From Aquabacter sp965279295 (GTDB lineage: Bacteria; Pseudomonadota; Alphaproteobacteria; Rhizobiales; Xanthobacteraceae), in the NCBI GenBank assembly GCA_965279295.1, contig CBDIHQ010000018.1: a stretch of 64,000 nt of DNA, one strand, 5' to 3'. The stretch's first letter is position 1. Every line of letters begins with the position of its first letter. The translations under genes were made by a program, and so were the position numbers. Of the stretch, positions 45,961 through 54,629 are shown in pieces. The notes below the pieces were generated by a model, which was given only the letters and a program-made list of their open reading frames with translations, was not told the origin of the DNA and ran no database searches.

Positions 45961-47355
45961 ATGACGACCGCAAGCGCGCTCCCTCCGCCCGCGACCCGGC
46001 ATGCCGGCGTTTTTTCCGCGCGTGCCGCAATGGCGCTATGCGTTTTGGCATCCGCGCTGGTCATCGCCCTGCCCGCTTGGCTCAACGGCTTTCCGTTCCT
46101 GTTCTGGGACACGGGTGGTTATCTCTCGACCGTGTTGTCGCGAGCGGTCGTGCCCGGTCGCTCCATCAGTTATGGGCTGCTGCTCCTGGCCGGCAGCCGG
46201 CCGGACTTCTGGCCGGTGGTGATCGTCCAGAGCCTGCTGTGCGCCTGGCTCGCCATGCTCATGCTCCGGGTGCACGGGTTGGGCGGACGTCCGCTTCTCG
46301 TCCTGGCATCGAGCGTCATTCTTTCGATATTCACCGCCCTGCCCTTCATCGCGGGTCAGTTGATGCCGGACGCATTGGCGGCCTGCGGCCCGCTCGCGCT
46401 CTATCTCTTGGTCTGGAAAGGACGGCAGCTCGGGCGGGTGGAGATGACCATCCTGGTCGCAACCGTCGCGCTTGCGGGCGCCTGCCACGCTTCAGCCCTG
46501 GCGGCACAGATTCTTCTGCTATTGGCCGCGCTCGGGGCGTGTCTCGCCGTGCCGGCGCTGCGCGCGGACATGCGCTGGCGCCTGCCCGTTGCGGCGCTCG
46601 TCCTGTCGGCGCTGATCAATCCCCTTGCCAATCTCGCAATCGCCGGCCGCTTCGCGGCGACCCCGGGCGGCATCGCCTTTGTTTTCGGGCGCCTCCTGGA
46701 AGACGGGATGGTCGCGCGCTATCTTGCCGACCATTGTCCGCAGCCCGCACAGCCGCTTTGCATGTATCGCAACGACTTGCCCGATACGGCCAACGATTTT
46801 TTGTGGGACGACGACGCGATCTTCAACGCCATCGGCGGCATGCAGGGCGGGGAGCCCTATATGCGCGCGGTCATCATCGGCAGCCTCAAAAGCGAACCGA
46901 TCCGTAACGCGGCCCTCGCGGTGCGGGCGTTCGCCCGGCAGATGGTGACGGTCGGGACAGGAGAAAGCTTCTTCAATTACCTGACCGACAGTTATGAAGT
47001 CATCGACCAGGATATGCCGGCGTCGCGCGCCGCGATGATGGGTGCCCGGCAGCAATCGCCTCAAGGCATCGATCTCGACGATCTCAACCTGCTTCATGTG
47101 CCGGTCGCGATCGGCGCCACTTTCGTCCTGTTGGCGGTTTTTATCCGAGCGTTATGGACGCGGCAGCTTGAGATCGCGCTTCTGACCGGAAGCTTCTTCG
47201 CCATCCTCGCCGCCAACGCGGCGGTTTGCGGCATCCTGTCCAATCCGACCGACCGCTATCAGGCGCGCGTCGCCTGGATCGCCGTGCTCGGGCTATTGAT
47301 TGTCGCGCTCAAGGTCGCAGGGGCATTTCGATCGCGCTCGCCAGGAACGCCGTAA
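45961..47355 (+). CDS. Polytopic membrane protein of unknown function
   Basis: A 464-residue protein with about ten hydrophobic segments, for example ALCVLASALVIALPAWLNGF, WPVVIVQSLLCAWLAMLMLR and ILLLLAALGACLAVPALRAD, and a periplasmic-looking loop between about 245 and 375 (FGRLLEDGMVARYLADHC). The layout resembles GT-C glycosyltransferases or flippase-like proteins, and DTGGY follows the first helix, where GT-C enzymes carry an acidic residue, but I cannot confirm that. It converges with a GT2 glycosyltransferase gene, overlapping by 47 bases. Confidence 0.7.
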   Translation: MTTASALPPPATRHAGVFSARAAMALCVLASALVIALPAWLNGFPFLFWDTGGYLSTVLSRAVVPGRSISYGLLLLAGSRPDFWPVVIVQSLLCAWLAMLMLRVHGLGGRPLLVLASSVILSIFTALPFIAGQLMPDALAACGPLALYLLVWKGRQLGRVEMTILVATVALAGACHASALAAQILLLLAALGACLAVPALRADMRWRLPVAALVLSALINPLANLAIAGRFAATPGGIAFVFGRLLEDGMVARYLADHCPQPAQPLCMYRNDLPDTANDFLWDDDAIFNAIGGMQGGEPYMRAVIIGSLKSEPIRNAALAVRAFARQMVTVGTGESFFNYLTDSYEVIDQDMPASRAAMMGARQQSPQGIDLDDLNLLHVPVAIGATFVLLAVFIRALWTRQLEIALLTGSFFAILAANAAVCGILSNPTDRYQARVAWIAVLGLLIVALKVAGAFRSRSPGTP

Positions 47356-48478
47356 AGGCGAGCTGAATTGCGCAGGTCAGGGCTGTCAATCCGATCACCA
47401 GCACGCGCATGACGTGGCCGTAGGCGAGATTCCCGAACCCGGTCTCTGCCCAGCTGAGAAACGCCCAAAAGGTACACACCAGCCCCACCGTGCCCAAGGC
47501 GAGCGCCCCGATCAGCACCCGTTCCAGGCTGAACGCGCGCAAGACGCGTTGCAAATCCTCGGATGCGGGTATGAAACCCAGTAGCGCGCCATAGCGTCGG
47601 GCGATGATGGAGAACGACACCGCCTGCACACCCACCAATATGGTCATGGCGGCCACGAGATAGGTGTGAATGTCCAGCCGCAGGTTGGGGGTGATGGCGA
47701 GCGGTCCCGGAAACAGGGCGATCATGCCCACCAGTCCGATCAGGATCAGCGCGAGGCCGGGATACAGGAACAGAAAGCGCGGGCTGTAGAGCAGCAGGAA
47801 GCGCAGATGGCGCCACCCGTCGCGCCACGTCTTGAGATGCGGCGGCCGGGAGCGCCCGTCTTTCTTCAGCGTGGTCGGTACCTCGACGATGGCCTTGCCG
47901 GCCAGCGACGCGCGCACCACCATTTCGCTTGCGAATTCCATGCCGGTGGTTTCAAGGCCGAGCCCGCGCACCGAGGCGGTGTTGAACCCCCGCAAGCCGC
48001 AATGGAAATCCCGCACCTCCACCCGGAAGAACAACCGGCCGAGGAAAGACAGGACCGGGTTGCCGAGGTAGCGGTGTAGGAAAGGCATGGCTCCGGGCGC
48101 GATCCCGCCCTCGAACCGGTTGCCCATGACGATATCCGCGCCGCTTCTGAGCTGGGCGACGAATGCGTCGAGGTTCGAGAAATCGTAGGAATCGTCCGCG
48201 TCGCCCATCACCACGAAGCGGCCGCTGGCTGCTGCAATGCCGCCTTTGAGCGCCGCGCCATAGCCCCGCTCCGGCACCGGCACCACCCGTGCACCGGCCG
48301 CGGTGGCGATGGCCTGTGAGCCGTCGGTCGAGCCGTTGTCGGCAACCAGGACCTCTCCATTGATCCCGCTGCGCGCCAGATAGGACATGGCCTTGGCCAC
48401 GCATACGCCGAGCGTTTCCGCCTCATTGAGGCAGGGCATGACGATGGAGAGTTCTAGCGTGTTGGCCGTGCTCATCAT
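47309..48478 (-). CDS. GT2 glycosyltransferase with C-terminal membrane helices (DPM1-like)
   Basis: A 389-residue protein. The GT-A domain (about 1-230) has LSIVMPCLNEAETLGVCVAK, VADNGSTDGSQAIA and the metal-binding VVMGDADDSYDF; RDFHCGLRGFN is typical of the dolichol/polyprenyl-phosphate sugar synthase group. Four hydrophobic segments follow (about 235-385). Such enzymes charge a polyprenyl phosphate with a sugar, which a GT-C enzyme then uses, so the adjacent polytopic protein is a natural partner candidate, though encoded convergently. Start ATG 48478. Confidence 0.88.
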   Translation of the reverse strand: MMSTANTLELSIVMPCLNEAETLGVCVAKAMSYLARSGINGEVLVADNGSTDGSQAIATAAGARVVPVPERGYGAALKGGIAAASGRFVVMGDADDSYDFSNLDAFVAQLRSGADIVMGNRFEGGIAPGAMPFLHRYLGNPVLSFLGRLFFRVEVRDFHCGLRGFNTASVRGLGLETTGMEFASEMVVRASLAGKAIVEVPTTLKKDGRSRPPHLKTWRDGWRHLRFLLLYSPRFLFLYPGLALILIGLVGMIALFPGPLAITPNLRLDIHTYLVAAMTILVGVQAVSFSIIARRYGALLGFIPASEDLQRVLRAFSLERVLIGALALGTVGLVCTFWAFLSWAETGFGNLAYGHVMRVLVIGLTALTCAIQLAFTAFLASAIEMPLRP

Positions 48479-48519
48479 TACCTGTCAGGCCAGTTGCGCC
48501 GGAATGCGGAGCGGAAACG

Positions 48520-48840
48520 TCAGCCCTGACGCTCCGGGGTATGCAGTATCAACCCATCTAGCTGCGCTGTCAGCTTGATCTGGCAGGACAAGCGGGAAGA
48601 GGGCCGAACGTCGACCGCATAGTCGAGCATGTCCTCTTCCATGGGCTCGGGCTCGCCCACGGCTTCGCGCCATGCTTCGTCCACATAGACATGGCAGGTG
48701 GCGCAGGCACAGGCACCGCCGCATTCTGCGTCTATGCCGGGAACATGATTGCGGATTGCGACTTCCATGGCCGTGGCTCCCACCAGCGCCTCAATGACGC
48801 GCGAGGACCCTTCAGGAGAAACGAACGTGATGCGAGGCAT
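48520..48840 (-). CDS. 2Fe-2S ferredoxin, adrenodoxin type
   Basis: A 106-residue ferredoxin with cluster ligands C40, C46 and C49 (ECGGACACATCHVYVDEAW) and C86 (SRLSCQIKL). The pattern C-x5-C-x2-C...C and the following acidic helix belong to the adrenodoxin/FdxB/FdVI group, which serves iron-sulfur assembly or cytochromes P450. C44 is an extra cysteine inside the loop. No P450 or isc gene adjoins, so the partner is unknown. Confidence 0.93.
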   Translation of the reverse strand: MPRITFVSPEGSSRVIEALVGATAMEVAIRNHVPGIDAECGGACACATCHVYVDEAWREAVGEPEPMEEDMLDYAVDVRPSSRLSCQIKLTAQLDGLILHTPERQG

Positions 48841-49059
48841 GCGGGGAGGATGTCCTGTTGTTGACCGTCCCTATAGCGGCCAGGGTCAAGCAAGGCGAGA
48901 TGCCAACTCATGCGCGCGTTAACGATATATTCACATGTGTGGCAGGGGACGGTTTCAATCCATGCCTCCGCAAAGTTAAGATGCGGCAAGGTAAACAAAC
49001 TCTTGCGGGATTGTATCTGCTTTCCTGGCGAGCGTTGGTTTGAACCACACTTATGGGAA

Positions 49060-49080
49060 AGGTGCGGCAATGCCGCACCT
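49060..49080. promoter_or_regulatory. 21-base palindrome before the giant coiled-coil gene
   Basis: AGGTGCGGCA-A-TGCCGCACCT is a perfect 10+1+10 palindrome ending 17 bases upstream of ATG 49098. It could be a protein operator or an RNA hairpin just before the ribosome-binding site (GAGG at 49089-49092). Its core GTGCGGC also occurs as the arm of the dyad before phasin 1. Confidence 0.5.
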
Positions 49081-49097
49081 GGGCGACAGAGGCGATC

Positions 49098-52000
49098 ATG
49101 AAGACACCGCGCAAGATCCAGGATCCCACCGAGGCGGCGCTTTCGGCGATCCAGGAAGCTCTGACGCTGAAGATCGACACTGCCGAGGCGCCGCACGCCC
49201 CGGAGGAAAGGCCCAATCCACCGCAGCGGGACGCCCGCCCGCGCCGGGCGCGGGTCGATGTCGCCGAGCGCCGTGCCGCCAATGATGATCGCCAGACGGT
49301 GGGCCAGCTTCTCAGCCAGCTCCAGCGTCGTTCCTCTCCCGCGCCCTATTGGTGGGCTGCCGGACTTGCGATCCTCTGGATCGGCTTTGGCCTGCCCTAT
49401 GCCATCGCCACCCAGAAGGGGGCTTTCGCGGGATTGAGCGGCATTGACGCCCTGCTGTCTTCTCCCGCCCTGCTCGCGATCCTCGGCGGCCTGATCATTC
49501 CGCCCCTCGCCATCTTCGGCCTTGCCGTGATGGTCCGCCGCTCGCGCGACCTTCAAATGGTCAGCCGTTCCATGACCGAAGTCGCGCTGCGCCTCGCCCA
49601 GCCGGAATCCCTTGGCACCGACGCCGTGGTTACGGTCGGCCAGGCGGTGCGCCGCGAAGTGGCGGCCATGGGCGAAGGCCTCGACCGCGCCATCGCCCGC
49701 GCGGCCGAGCTTGAGAGCGTCGTGCGCAACGAGGTGTCAATCCTCGAGCGCGCCTACGAAGACAATGAAATCCGCATCCGCAACCTGATCGGCGAACTTC
49801 AGTCCGAGCGGCAGAACATCCTGGTGCACACCGAGCGGCTGCGCGACGGCATCATGGATGCCGAGAACATGCTCTCCAGCGAAGTGCGGGAAGTCGCCGA
49901 CCGCGTGCAGGACAATGTGACCGCCGCCGTCGAGCGGGTGAGCGATCTGCTTGGCCAGCGCGGCCACGAAATGAGCGATGCGCTGAGTCTGGTCGGCGAT
50001 ACCGTCGCCGAAAGCCTGGCCGCACGCAGCAATGATCTGGTCGATCGTCTGCAGATCGTCGGCAGCACGCTGGAAAACAACCTCGTGCGTTCGGGCGATG
50101 CCCTGACCTCAACCATGAAGTCCCGCACGGACGAACTGAGCGCCAGCCTGCTTTCCTCCTCGACCGAGGTGGCGGTGTTGATCTCGCGCTGGAGCGAGGA
50201 AGTGTCCCAGGGTGTGGACGCCAACCGCGCGGCGATCGTCGATGCGCTTGAATCCAACAGCGCTCGCTTTGCCGACGACGTTGCGGTGCGTGCCTCCGAA
50301 ATCACCAATTCGTTCCGCGATGCGGGCGAAGCCATGGTCATGGAATTCTCCAACCGAGGTGGCGATCTTGTTCGTAAGATCGAAGACACGGGCGCCCGCG
50401 TCGGCGATACGCTGGCGATGCATGGCGGCGATCTCGCCGAGCGCATCGAACTGGCGGGAAACCGCATCCACGATGCCGTCTCGGTGCATGGCGATGCCTT
50501 GCAGGAGCGTCTCGCGGAGACTGGCGAGCGCCTCACCGAGGCGCTTGAGCGCAGCGGCCACGAGGTCGCCTCCTCGCTGCTCCAGAAGGGTGACGAGATC
50601 ACCGACGCCCTGGCTCTCGCCGGCAATGAAATGACCGACCGCCTCGGCGCCATCGGTATGGAAGTCACCGAGGCCATCGGCGCACGCGGCAGCAGCGTGA
50701 CCGATGCGTTCGGCGCGACCGCCGACATGCTGGTCTCCACCATCGGCACCAAGGGCGATGCCATCCGCGACATGCTCAACGCGCGGCTGAAGACCCTGGA
50801 AGAAACCATCACGGTGCACGGCGGCGACCTCGCAGAGCGCATCGGCCAGGACAGCGCCCTCATGGCGCAGGCGGTGCAGCAGGGCGTGGAGAATCTCGAC
50901 GCGACCCTGCGCCTGCACGCGCCCGCCCTAGTGGATGGTCTCTCGCTCCAGGTGCATGTGCTCAACGAAAGCCTCCAGGGCACCCTCGCGGGGCTAGACG
51001 AGCGCCTCGATACCACCGCCGACACCTTCGCCAACGCGCTGGACGACCGCCTCAACCGCGTCGAACAGTCGATCGAGGGCAAGACACGCGATTTGGCCGA
51101 TACCCTTTCGGTTCGCTCCGAGCAGCTTGCGGCGGCCATTTCCGCCGGCATGCGGACGACGAGCGAAACCATCGACCAGAGCCTGGCGACGCTGGACGAC
51201 TTCTTCACCCAGCGCACCCAGGCCATCGGCGACCTGCTCACCGAGCGGGCGGACTATGTGGGCGAAACCATTGGCGCGAAGGCGGAGGCCATCGGCAATC
51301 TGCTCATAGAGCGGACCGACTACGCCAGCAATTCCATGGACCAGAGCCTGGCGACGCTCGACGATTTCTTCACCCAGCGCACCCAGGCGGTCGGCAACCT
51401 GCTCACCGAGCGGGCGGACTATGCGGGCGAAACCATCGGCGCGAAGGCGGAAGCCATCGGCAACCTGCTCACCGAGCGGACCGACTACGCCAGCAACGCC
51501 ATCGACCAGAGCCTCGCCACGCTCGACAATCTGTTCACGCAGCGGACCCAGGCCATCGGCAACCTGCTTATCGAGCGGGCGGACTATGTGGGCGATGCCA
51601 TCGGCTCCAAGGCGGAGGCCATCGGCAGCCTGCTGAGCGAGCGCACCGACTATGCCAGCTCCATTATCGACCAGAGCCTGTCGACGCTGGACGACTTCTT
51701 CACCCAGCGCACCCAAGCGATCAGCGACCTGCTGACCGATCGCGCGGACTATGTGGGAGAAACCATCGGCTCCAAGGCCCAGGCGATCGGTGACCTGCTT
51801 GCCGAGCGCACCGACTATGCCAGCGGCGCCATCACAGCACGGGCTGAGGATATCGCCGCGCAACTTGAGCATCGGGTCGCGCGCATCGAGGATCTGGTGA
51901 CCAACCGCCTCGAAAGCGTGTCGGCGGCGCTGGAGATGCGCGGCAATGCGGTCGCGCAGAACCTTGCGGGCAAGGTGGAAAGCGTGTCGACGCGCCTCCG

Positions 52001-53870
52001 GCAGGATGCCGCGCAGGTGGAAAGCGCCCTCACCGGCCTTGCGGAAAATGTCGGCCAGGCTCTGACCGGCCAGGCGGACACGATCTCGATCGCGCTCACC
52101 GAGCGGCTGCAGGAAATGTCCGACGTGCTGGACGGCAAGAACGGCTTGTTCTTGGATGCCCTCCAGGAGGCCAGCCAGCGCACGGTCGCGCAAATCTCGG
52201 CCGCAAACAACGCGGTGCGGGGCGACGTTCAGACCATTGTTGAGCGTCTCAACGAGGCCGACGGGACCTTCCAGCAGGCCATGTCCGGCATGGTCGGCGC
52301 CCTCAATCACTTCGAGGGCGGGTTCGCCTCCCAGGTCAATGCGCTGCAGGACAATGTCCGTACGCTCAACGGGACGGCGGCGGGCACGGTCGGCCAGCTT
52401 GGCATCGAGGTCGATAATCTGCGCGCCCTCACCCAGACCGCGCTCGGCGAAATCGGCGCTCTGACCCAGCGGTTCGAGGAACAGGGCCGCGGCGTGATGG
52501 AGGCATCGCTCTCCCTCGGCCAGACCCACGATCATGTCGAGGCCACTCTCAGCAGCCGCAAGCTGGCCCTGGAACAGCTCGGCGCCGACCTTTCGGCCCG
52601 TGCCCAGGAACTGGAGAACCGGCTCGGAAACTTCAACGGGATGCTGGAGCAGTCGCTTCTCTCGGCCCAACAGCGGACGCAGGACATCGCCAACGCGGTG
52701 GTGGAATCGGCCGCGACCTCCTCCAAGGCTCTGGAAAGCCAGTTCGACCAGGTGCGCAGTGCATCCTCGGTGGAGCGTGAGCGCGTGGCGGAGATGCTGC
52801 GCGGCACCTACCAGGAGGCCATGGGCGAAGTGAACCGCCTGTTCGAGGACACCGGCCGCCGATTCACCGATGTGTCGCGCCAGCTCAAGGGCGCTGCACA
52901 GGATGTGCAGCAATCCATCGAACTCGCCCGCGAGGAAATGAAGAAGGGCATCCTGGAGCTTCCGGCCGAGACCGAGGCAAGCGCCGCCACCATGCGTCGC
53001 GCCGTGGCCGAGCAGATCAAGGCGCTCGCCGAACTCAACGAAATCGTCGCCCGCCAGGGCCAGTCGGTGGATGTTGCAGCCGGCAGCGGACGCTTCCTGT
53101 CCCGCGACACCCTCCCCCCGCGTCCGAGTGCCGAACGCGCCGTGGAACGTCCCGCCGAGCGGCATGTGGAGCGAGCCCCGGAGCGTCCTGTGGAACGTCC
53201 CGTGGAGCGTTCTTTTGAACGCCCCGCCCCTGCCCCTCGCGCACCGCGCGCTGAGCCGGTAGCAGCCCCCCCGCTTGCCGCTGCCGCGCCTGCGGAGGCA
53301 CCGCGCCGGGCGTCCGCCCTGCCTTCTCGTCGCTCAGAGACGGTCGAGCGCGCCGTCCCCGAGCCGCGCCCGCCCGTGCAGCGTCCCGAGCCCGCTCGGG
53401 ATGTGGAAGGCGGCCGTGACGGCTGGCTCTCCGAACTGTTGGCGCGCGCCTCTGGCGATCTCAACGAGACGCCGGCGGTTCCCGAGCCGCGCCGCCCGGA
53501 GCCGAGCCGCGCACGCCTTCCTCGCCACACCATCGAGTCGCTCGACTCGCTTTCCGTGGACATCGCGCGGATGATCGACCATCAGGCAGCGGTGGAGCTT
53601 TGGGAGAGGTACAAGCGCGGTGAGCGCAATGTGTTCACCCGCCGGCTCTACACGATGCAGGGGCAGCAGACCTTCGACGAGCTGCGCCGCAAGTATCGCA
53701 ACGATGCCGAGTTCCGCGAGACGGTGGACCGCTACATCGCCGAATTTGACCGGCTGCTCGATCAGGTTGGGGCGGATGATCGCGGTAACGTACTGACCAA
53801 GACCTATCTCACCTCCGATACCGGCAAGGTTTACACCATGCTTGGGCACGCCTCCGGTCACTTCGACTGA
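49098..53870 (+). CDS. Giant apolipoprotein-like hendecad-repeat protein, GPR/RgsE-like
   Basis: A 1590-residue protein. Residues 1-83 are cytoplasmic and polar; two helices (84-105 WWAAGLAILWIGFGLPYAIA, 122-146 LLAILGGLIIPPLAIFGLAV) anchor it; a long helical region (150-1330) is built of 11-residue repeats such as HGDALQERLAE and KGDEITDALAL, as in apolipoproteins; four exact 55-residue units sit at 692-911. A Pro/Arg/Glu-rich stretch (PVERPVERSFERP) follows near 1355-1470 and a conserved globular end (about 1475-1590: LPRHTIESLDSLSVDIARMI to YTMLGHASGHFD). The layout recalls GPR of Agrobacterium and RgsE of Sinorhizobium, which form rings at the growing pole. That is by resemblance of architecture. 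GAGG lies 5 bases before ATG 49098. Confidence 0.75.
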   Translation: MKTPRKIQDPTEAALSAIQEALTLKIDTAEAPHAPEERPNPPQRDARPRRARVDVAERRAANDDRQTVGQLLSQLQRRSSPAPYWWAAGLAILWIGFGLPYAIATQKGAFAGLSGIDALLSSPALLAILGGLIIPPLAIFGLAVMVRRSRDLQMVSRSMTEVALRLAQPESLGTDAVVTVGQAVRREVAAMGEGLDRAIARAAELESVVRNEVSILERAYEDNEIRIRNLIGELQSERQNILVHTERLRDGIMDAENMLSSEVREVADRVQDNVTAAVERVSDLLGQRGHEMSDALSLVGDTVAESLAARSNDLVDRLQIVGSTLENNLVRSGDALTSTMKSRTDELSASLLSSSTEVAVLISRWSEEVSQGVDANRAAIVDALESNSARFADDVAVRASEITNSFRDAGEAMVMEFSNRGGDLVRKIEDTGARVGDTLAMHGGDLAERIELAGNRIHDAVSVHGDALQERLAETGERLTEALERSGHEVASSLLQKGDEITDALALAGNEMTDRLGAIGMEVTEAIGARGSSVTDAFGATADMLVSTIGTKGDAIRDMLNARLKTLEETITVHGGDLAERIGQDSALMAQAVQQGVENLDATLRLHAPALVDGLSLQVHVLNESLQGTLAGLDERLDTTADTFANALDDRLNRVEQSIEGKTRDLADTLSVRSEQLAAAISAGMRTTSETIDQSLATLDDFFTQRTQAIGDLLTERADYVGETIGAKAEAIGNLLIERTDYASNSMDQSLATLDDFFTQRTQAVGNLLTERADYAGETIGAKAEAIGNLLTERTDYASNAIDQSLATLDNLFTQRTQAIGNLLIERADYVGDAIGSKAEAIGSLLSERTDYASSIIDQSLSTLDDFFTQRTQAISDLLTDRADYVGETIGSKAQAIGDLLAERTDYASGAITARAEDIAAQLEHRVARIEDLVTNRLESVSAALEMRGNAVAQNLAGKVESVSTRLRQDAAQVESALTGLAENVGQALTGQADTISIALTERLQEMSDVLDGKNGLFLDALQEASQRTVAQISAANNAVRGDVQTIVERLNEADGTFQQAMSGMVGALNHFEGGFASQVNALQDNVRTLNGTAAGTVGQLGIEVDNLRALTQTALGEIGALTQRFEEQGRGVMEASLSLGQTHDHVEATLSSRKLALEQLGADLSARAQELENRLGNFNGMLEQSLLSAQQRTQDIANAVVESAATSSKALESQFDQVRSASSVERERVAEMLRGTYQEAMGEVNRLFEDTGRRFTDVSRQLKGAAQDVQQSIELAREEMKKGILELPAETEASAATMRRAVAEQIKALAELNEIVARQGQSVDVAAGSGRFLSRDTLPPRPSAERAVERPAERHVERAPERPVERPVERSFERPAPAPRAPRAEPVAAPPLAAAAPAEAPRRASALPSRRSETVERAVPEPRPPVQRPEPARDVEGGRDGWLSELLARASGDLNETPAVPEPRRPEPSRARLPRHTIESLDSLSVDIARMIDHQAAVELWERYKRGERNVFTRRLYTMQGQQTFDELRRKYRNDAEFRETVDRYIAEFDRLLDQVGADDRGNVLTKTYLTSDTGKVYTMLGHASGHFD
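51171..51830 (+). repeat. Four tandem 165-base units inside the giant gene
   Basis: Units begin at 51171, 51336, 51501 and 51666 and end at 51830; the period is exactly 165 bases (55 residues, five 11-mers). Each unit reads DQSLATLDDFFTQRTQA, IGDLLTERADY, VGETIGAKAEA, IGNLLIERTDY, ASN with few changes. The DNA is close to identical between units, so they are recent duplications. Confidence 0.95.
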
Positions 53871-53907
53871 GGCTTGAGAACCGCGGGAGAGCCAGCCTCT
53901 CCCGCCC

Positions 53908-53954
53908 AAACGAAAACGCCCGCCGCGCATAATACGCGGCGGGCGTTTTCGTTT
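53908..53954. terminator. Strong bidirectional terminator after the giant gene
   Basis: Perfect 20-base stem (53908-53927 with 53935-53954) with a 7-base loop, with A/T-rich stem ends so both strands end in T-rich tracts (CGTTTT on the plus strand). It separates the giant gene from the mla operon. Confidence 0.9.
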
Positions 53955-53999
53955 TAGGTTCGCTTGGAAAGCGTCGGGCCTGGGAAAGCGTCCGGGACG

Positions 54000-54626
54000 T
54001 CAGAACCGGGCGGACGCCCAGCGCACAATGTCGGTGAGAACCTTGTTGGAGGCGGCGTCCAGCGCCGCCGTGACGTTGGCGCCGTTCATGGCGCTGACCG
54101 GCACGCGTGCCGAGAACACCTGTGCCGCCAGGATCTTGCCGGAGGCGATGCCAATCACCTTCGCGGATAGTTCAACCACCGCATCGGGGCTGCCGGCCAG
54201 GACCTGCACGCCGAAGGTTCTGACGTCCAGGTTCAGCTGGTAGTCGGCGGAAATTCCGTCGCCCGGCCGTGCAACGCGGCGTAGCTTGCTGCCGTTCTCG
54301 AACGCCTGGACGGTGCGGGCCTGTAACAGCGCAGGCAGACGGTCGCTCCATTGGGCGTCGGGAAGATAATTGATCTGCCCGGGCGCGGGCTCCACCATGA
54401 TCTTCTCGGTGTCGAGGGCCGCGAGCGCGGTGGGTGACACCACGATGAGTTGTCCCGAGCCACCACTCGCCTTGAAGCCGTTGGGGGCGGACAGGTCGAA
54501 GGTGGGCACCGGCGCCGAGGCGCAGGCCGCCAGGGCAAGACTCAATGCTAATGGCAGGGCGCGCATCAGCACCGACGCATGTCGACTACGGCACACGTTA
54601 CGACCCCTCGGCTCACTGAGCGTCAT
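54000..54626 (-). CDS. ABC-type transport auxiliary lipoprotein (PqiC/MlaB-partner type)
   Basis: A 208-residue lipoprotein: a hydrophobic signal PLALSLALAACASAPVPTF with lipobox LAAC, then the ABC_trans_aux domain with APGQINYLPDAQWSDRLPAL and LLQARTVQAFENGSKL, seen in PqiC and in lipoproteins of MCE systems. It is probably held at the outer membrane and receives or passes lipids to MlaD. ATG 54626 lies 3 bases after the mlaD stop with AGGCGG 6 bases before it, so I use it; ATG 54566 would give a shorter signal peptide. Confidence 0.88.
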   Translation of the reverse strand: MTLSEPRGRNVCRSRHASVLMRALPLALSLALAACASAPVPTFDLSAPNGFKASGGSGQLIVVSPTALAALDTEKIMVEPAPGQINYLPDAQWSDRLPALLQARTVQAFENGSKLRRVARPGDGISADYQLNLDVRTFGVQVLAGSPDAVVELSAKVIGIASGKILAAQVFSARVPVSAMNGANVTAALDAASNKVLTDIVRWASARF

Positions 54627-54629
54627 TCA

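Noticed and set aside
50994..53165. 723-residue open frame antisense to the giant repeat gene
   Set aside because: It mirrors the repeats of the plus-strand gene, has no ribosome site or conserved motif, and follows from codon bias in repetitive GC-rich DNA.
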